A DNA stretch of 64,000 bases, taken from positions 1 to 64,000 of the forward strand of contig NZ_JANZKY010000007.1 in assembly GCF_025770765.1 (NCBI RefSeq), read 5' to 3'. The DNA comes from Propionivibrio soli (GTDB lineage Bacteria > Pseudomonadota > Gammaproteobacteria > Burkholderiales > Rhodocyclaceae). Shown in pieces: positions 61,271 to 64,000 of the stretch (the stretch's first letter is position 1; each line of letters opens with the position of its first letter). The position numbers and the translations under genes were made by a program. Under the pieces are notes generated by a model. That model was not told the DNA's origin and made no database searches. It worked only from the letters and a program-made list of their open reading frames with translations.

Positions 61271-61960
61271 CTATCGTCCCGGTTGCCAGGCGCCGGATTC
61301 GATGGCTTCGACCAGCTTGTTCACTGCCTCGCGCATCGCGAGATCAAGAACCTTGCCGTTGAGCGTCGAATCGTAGCTGGCGGTTCCTCCAAAGCCGATG
61401 ACTTCGCGGTTATCCAGGCTGTATTCGCCGGCTCCCTGGCTGGAGAAGACCACTTCCGACGTCTGTACGTTAACGATGTTCAGGCTGACCTTCGCGTAAG
61501 CGATCTGCGACTTGCCGCGCCCCAGGATGCCGAACAGTTGCCGATCCCCGACATCCTTACGTCCGAACTCGGTCACGTCGCCCGTCACGACGTGCGTGGC
61601 GCCCTTGATGTCCTGTGTCGCCTTGGCGAAAGTCGCCTCCTGCTTGATCTCCGGCAAATTGTCACGGTCCATGACGTTAAAGCGGCCGGTCTGCTGCAAA
61701 TGCGTGATCAGAATTGTCTTCGCCTGGCTGCCGAGGCGGTCCACGCCGTCGGTAAAGATTCCGCGCATGAAGCTCGAACGGTTGTCGAACTTGCCAACCA
61801 CGATCGGGGTTCGCGCTCCCGTGTAGGACGTGCCTGCCGAGGTGACTTTGGCCACGTCGAGCGTGCGCGACTGCTCCGTGGCGCAACCGCCCAGCAGGAC
61901 CAGAGTGCACAAAGCCACAGGACCGAGCCAGTTTTTTGCAAGAGAACCACTTCTTTTCAT
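61271..61960 (-). CDS. CsgG/HfaB family lipoprotein
   Basis: The 229-residue protein starts MKRSGSLAKNWLGPVALCTL with lipobox VLLGGC. VVGKFDNRSSFMRGIFTDGV, GRFNVMDRDNLPEI and GATHVVTGDVTEFGRKD are CsgG-type blocks. It is shorter than curli CsgG and no curli genes are nearby, so a secretion pore for curli is unlikely. It leads the lipoprotein trio. Confidence 0.9.
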   Translation of the reverse strand: MKRSGSLAKNWLGPVALCTLVLLGGCATEQSRTLDVAKVTSAGTSYTGARTPIVVGKFDNRSSFMRGIFTDGVDRLGSQAKTILITHLQQTGRFNVMDRDNLPEIKQEATFAKATQDIKGATHVVTGDVTEFGRKDVGDRQLFGILGRGKSQIAYAKVSLNIVNVQTSEVVFSSQGAGEYSLDNREVIGFGGTASYDSTLNGKVLDLAMREAVNKLVEAIESGAWQPGR

Positions 61961-62161
61961 GCTTATTCTCCGTTTCGCCGCAAATGAAGGCGGGCATTGT
62001 AACCGAGCGGAAAATATCCCGCCGTGATCCAGTTCGCTGAGGAGATAGACGGACAGACAAGGTGATCGGTTGACAAGCGCATGTGCGCCTTAGGCACGGT
62101 ATCCCGCGAACCTTTCGTGGTTTCCTGTAGAGGGACCCCTTCGCGGCGTATTTCCCCGCTC

Positions 62162-62614
62162 TCAGGGGAGGTTCTTGCGCAAGACGCGCATCGCCGACTC
62201 GCCGAAACCCAACCGGCGATAGAACCCGAGTGCCGGGGCATTGTCCTTGTCGGCGAGCAGCGTTACTCGCGGACAACCATTGGCGGCGGCCCAGGCAAGA
62301 ATGTGTTCGACGAGCCGACGTCCGAGGCCAAGGCCGCGATAGGCCGCGCTGACGATCACGTCTTCGAGCAGAACCACGCGTTTGCCTTCGGCGGTACTGA
62401 CCGTATGGAGCGCGTTCGCCATGCCGGCGACCTTGCCGTCGGCGCGTAGTACGAACAACTGGCCGACGGCCGGGTTGTCGAGGATCAGACGTAAGCCGTC
62501 GAGCTGTTTGGCGCGCTCGGGTTTGAAGTCGCTCTCGAGCGTAAACAACTCGGCGAGCAGGTCCGCCATCGACTCGAGATCTTCGCGAGTTGCAAACTCC
62601 ACTTGGGTTTTCAT
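62162..62614 (-). CDS. GNAT family N-acetyltransferase
   Basis: The 150-residue protein starts MKTQVEFATREDLESMADLL. VVLLEDVIVSAAYRGLGLGR followed by RLVEHILAWAA holds the R-G-x-G-x-G/R acetyl-CoA loop, and LLADKDNAPALGFYRRLGF the last motif. The substrate is unknown. It lies 25 bp before modC on the same strand but reads after it, so it could be cotranscribed with the mod operon. Confidence 0.88.
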   Translation of the reverse strand: MKTQVEFATREDLESMADLLAELFTLESDFKPERAKQLDGLRLILDNPAVGQLFVLRADGKVAGMANALHTVSTAEGKRVVLLEDVIVSAAYRGLGLGRRLVEHILAWAAANGCPRVTLLADKDNAPALGFYRRLGFGESAMRVLRKNLP

Positions 62615-62639
62615 TGTTTTTGCCTATCCGCTGTCCGTG

Positions 62640-63719
62640 CTATCCGATGAGGGCCACGGCCTTGATCTGCGCCCATATCGGCAGGCCTGGCCGCAGACCG
62701 AGGTGCGCCGCCGAGCGCCGCGTGACGCGGGCAATCAACGGAGTTCCGGCGACGTCGAGCCGGACCAGTGCGAGGGCCGGATGTGCCTCGTCGGCTACGG
62801 CGACCACATGCGCCAACAACGCGTTGAGGATGCTGGAATCGTCCCCATGGGTGTGGGCCAGACTGACGTCGCGGGCGAGGATGCGCACGCGTGCGCGGTG
62901 ACCGACCGCCATGCCCGTGTCGCGAACCCAAACGCTGCCGCCGGCGAACGAGGCGCGTACGAGATGCCACTGCTCGTCGCGTTCAGCGACGACGGCGTCG
63001 ATGACCACGCCGGTGTCTTCTCCCAACCGGATCGGCAGGTCCAGCCGCGCCAGCGTTTCACCGAGCGGGCCGGAAGCGAGGGCGCGGCCGTCTTCCAGTA
63101 CCACGAGGTGATCGGCGATACGGGCGACCTCGTCGGGAGCATGGCTGACGTAGAGCACCGGCACTTCGAGCTCGTCATGCAACCGTTCGAGGTACGGGAG
63201 GATTTCCTGCTTGCGATCGTGATCGAGCGCCGCCAGCGGTTCGTCCAAAAGCAGTAGACGGGGGCTGACGGCGAGGGCGCGCGCGATCGCGACGCGGCTC
63301 CTTTCGCCCCCGGATAGACGGTCGGGTTTGCGTTCGAGCAGATGGCCGATGCCGAGCAGGTCGATCGCGTGTTCGAGGCTCACGCCTTGACCGTTGGCGA
63401 TGGTCTTCGCACGCCGCAAGCCATAACGTAGGTTGCCGAGTACCGAGAGATGCGGGAACAGGCTGGCTTCCTGGAACACGTAGCCGAGCGGGCGGCGATG
63501 CGGCGGTAACCAGGTGCGTTCGTCCTGCCACGTATCGCCGTTGATGCTCAACTTGCCGACGGGTGGCCGTTCCAGCCCCGCGATGCAGCGCAGCAGCGTC
63601 GTTTTGCCCGAACCGGAATGGCCGAACAGCACGGTCACGCCGCGTCCGGGCAGAGCAATATCGACATCCAGGCCAAAGCCGGGCCAGGCGAGCTGGAAGC
63701 GCGCTTGGATTCGGTTCAT
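62640..63719 (-). CDS. modC: Molybdate ABC transporter ATP-binding protein ModC
   Basis: The 359-residue protein has the Walker [17 protein letters not shown], the signature [17 protein letters not shown], Walker [14 protein letters not shown] and the H-loop YVSHAPDEV. The C-terminal 75 residues form a TOBE/molybdate-binding domain ([39 protein letters not shown]) that marks ModC. Its start overlaps nothing but lies 1 nt from the modB stop. It powers molybdate import for nitrogenase and the molybdopterin enzyme. Confidence 0.95.
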   Translation of the reverse strand: MNRIQARFQLAWPGFGLDVDIALPGRGVTVLFGHSGSGKTTLLRCIAGLERPPVGKLSINGDTWQDERTWLPPHRRPLGYVFQEASLFPHLSVLGNLRYGLRRAKTIANGQGVSLEHAIDLLGIGHLLERKPDRLSGGERSRVAIARALAVSPRLLLLDEPLAALDHDRKQEILPYLERLHDELEVPVLYVSHAPDEVARIADHLVVLEDGRALASGPLGETLARLDLPIRLGEDTGVVIDAVVAERDEQWHLVRASFAGGSVWVRDTGMAVGHRARVRILARDVSLAHTHGDDSSILNALLAHVVAVADEAHPALALVRLDVAGTPLIARVTRRSAAHLGLRPGLPIWAQIKAVALIG

Positions 63720-63720
63720 C

Positions 63721-64000
63721 TCAGGCCCCCTTCCTTGCGCCCGGCCGCCAGGCGTAGAGCGCGAGCAGCACGAGGAAGGCGAATACCAGCATGACCGCCG
63801 ACAGCCGATGCGCCGACGCGTATTCGAACGCTTCGACGTGATCGTAGATTTGTACCGACGCGACGCGCGTGACGCCGGGGAGGTTGCCGCCGATCATCAG
63901 CACGACGCCGAACTCGCCGACAGTGTGCGCGAAGGTGAGCACCGACGCGGTCAAAAACCCCGGCAACGCCAGCGGCACGGCGACGGTGAAGAAGGCGTCG
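63721..64000 (-). CDS. modB: Molybdate ABC transporter permease ModB (truncated by window edge)
   Basis: The visible C-terminal 92 residues include [20 protein letters not shown] followed by [17 protein letters not shown], the EAA-loop region of ModB with its E-F-G motif, and a final helix. The N-terminus and any modA lie beyond the right edge. The apparent GTG start at 63978 is an internal Val codon, since the frame stays open to 64000. Confidence 0.93.
   Translation of the reverse strand, partial: DAFFTVAVPLALPGFLTASVLTFAHTVGEFGVVLMIGGNLPGVTRVASVQIYDHVEAFEYASAHRLSAVMLVFAFLVLLALYAWRPGARKGA

Overview
The window comes from the chromosome of a GC-rich diazotrophic proteobacterium. Gene content fits a betaproteobacterium of the Rhodocyclales (Azoarcus-like) best: an NifL/NifA pair, a complete nif-linked rnf operon, nifM/nifZ/nifW, DraT/DraG control, TRAP and Bug-type transporters and an EmrAB-NodT pump. 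No rRNA, tRNA or CRISPR array was recognised. The assignment is an inference from gene families; no phylogeny was run.

Region 1 (1-2518): the left edge cuts an IS630-type transposase. A DUF3309 micro-protein and an orphan Bug/TctC-type binding lipoprotein follow. Region 2 (2519-15220) is a sugar-acid catabolic island. It holds two tandem TRAP transporters (DctPQM twice), a D-mannonate dehydratase of the enolase superfamily, a zinc polyol/aldonate dehydrogenase, a fructuronate reductase and two GntR/FCD regulators. Together the three enzymes could convert L-gulonate (or a related aldonate/uronate) to D-fructuronate, D-mannonate and KDG. A 10-bp motif T(T/A)GTATGGTA recurs in its intergenic regions, and one regulator has five 9-bp tandem repeats directly before its start codon.

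Region 3 (15234-27440) is nif block A: nifV-nifW-nifZ-nifM on +, rnfABCDGEH on -, and nifL-nifA on + plus a small Cys-rich protein. One NifA upstream site lies between the divergent rnf and nifLA operons. Region 4 (27635-34899) is a non-nif stretch lying between nif blocks: LysE exporter/MocR regulator, and an EmrAB-NodT efflux operon with a divergent TetR and a perfect 21-bp palindrome. Region 5 (35026-38496): nifB, two ferredoxins and draG behind two exact NifA sites and a sigma-54 promoter. Region 6 (38470-42317) is a SigF-type ECF sigma/NrsF stress module with a divergent operon for cytochrome b, a molybdopterin oxidoreductase, an MXKDX-repeat protein and an exported MsrA. Two GTAACC-N16-CGAA promoters face away from each other between the two arms. 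Region 7 (42360-50114): draT divergent from nifHDK-nifT-ferredoxin-nafY-DUF-unknown gene, again with a sigma-54 promoter and a NifA site.

Region 8 (50196-62614) is ordinary chromosomal content: DUF3014, DUF1993, SDR, two GNATs, hemerythrin, GST, RibA, a diguanylate cyclase, a Cys-rich copper-storage-like protein, a Kef/YbaL antiporter and a CsgG/DUF4810/DUF799 lipoprotein trio. Region 9 (62640-end) is modC and the truncated modB of the molybdate importer, which would supply both nitrogenase and the molybdopterin enzyme. The nif genes nifE, nifN, nifX, nifQ, nifU and nifS are not in this window.
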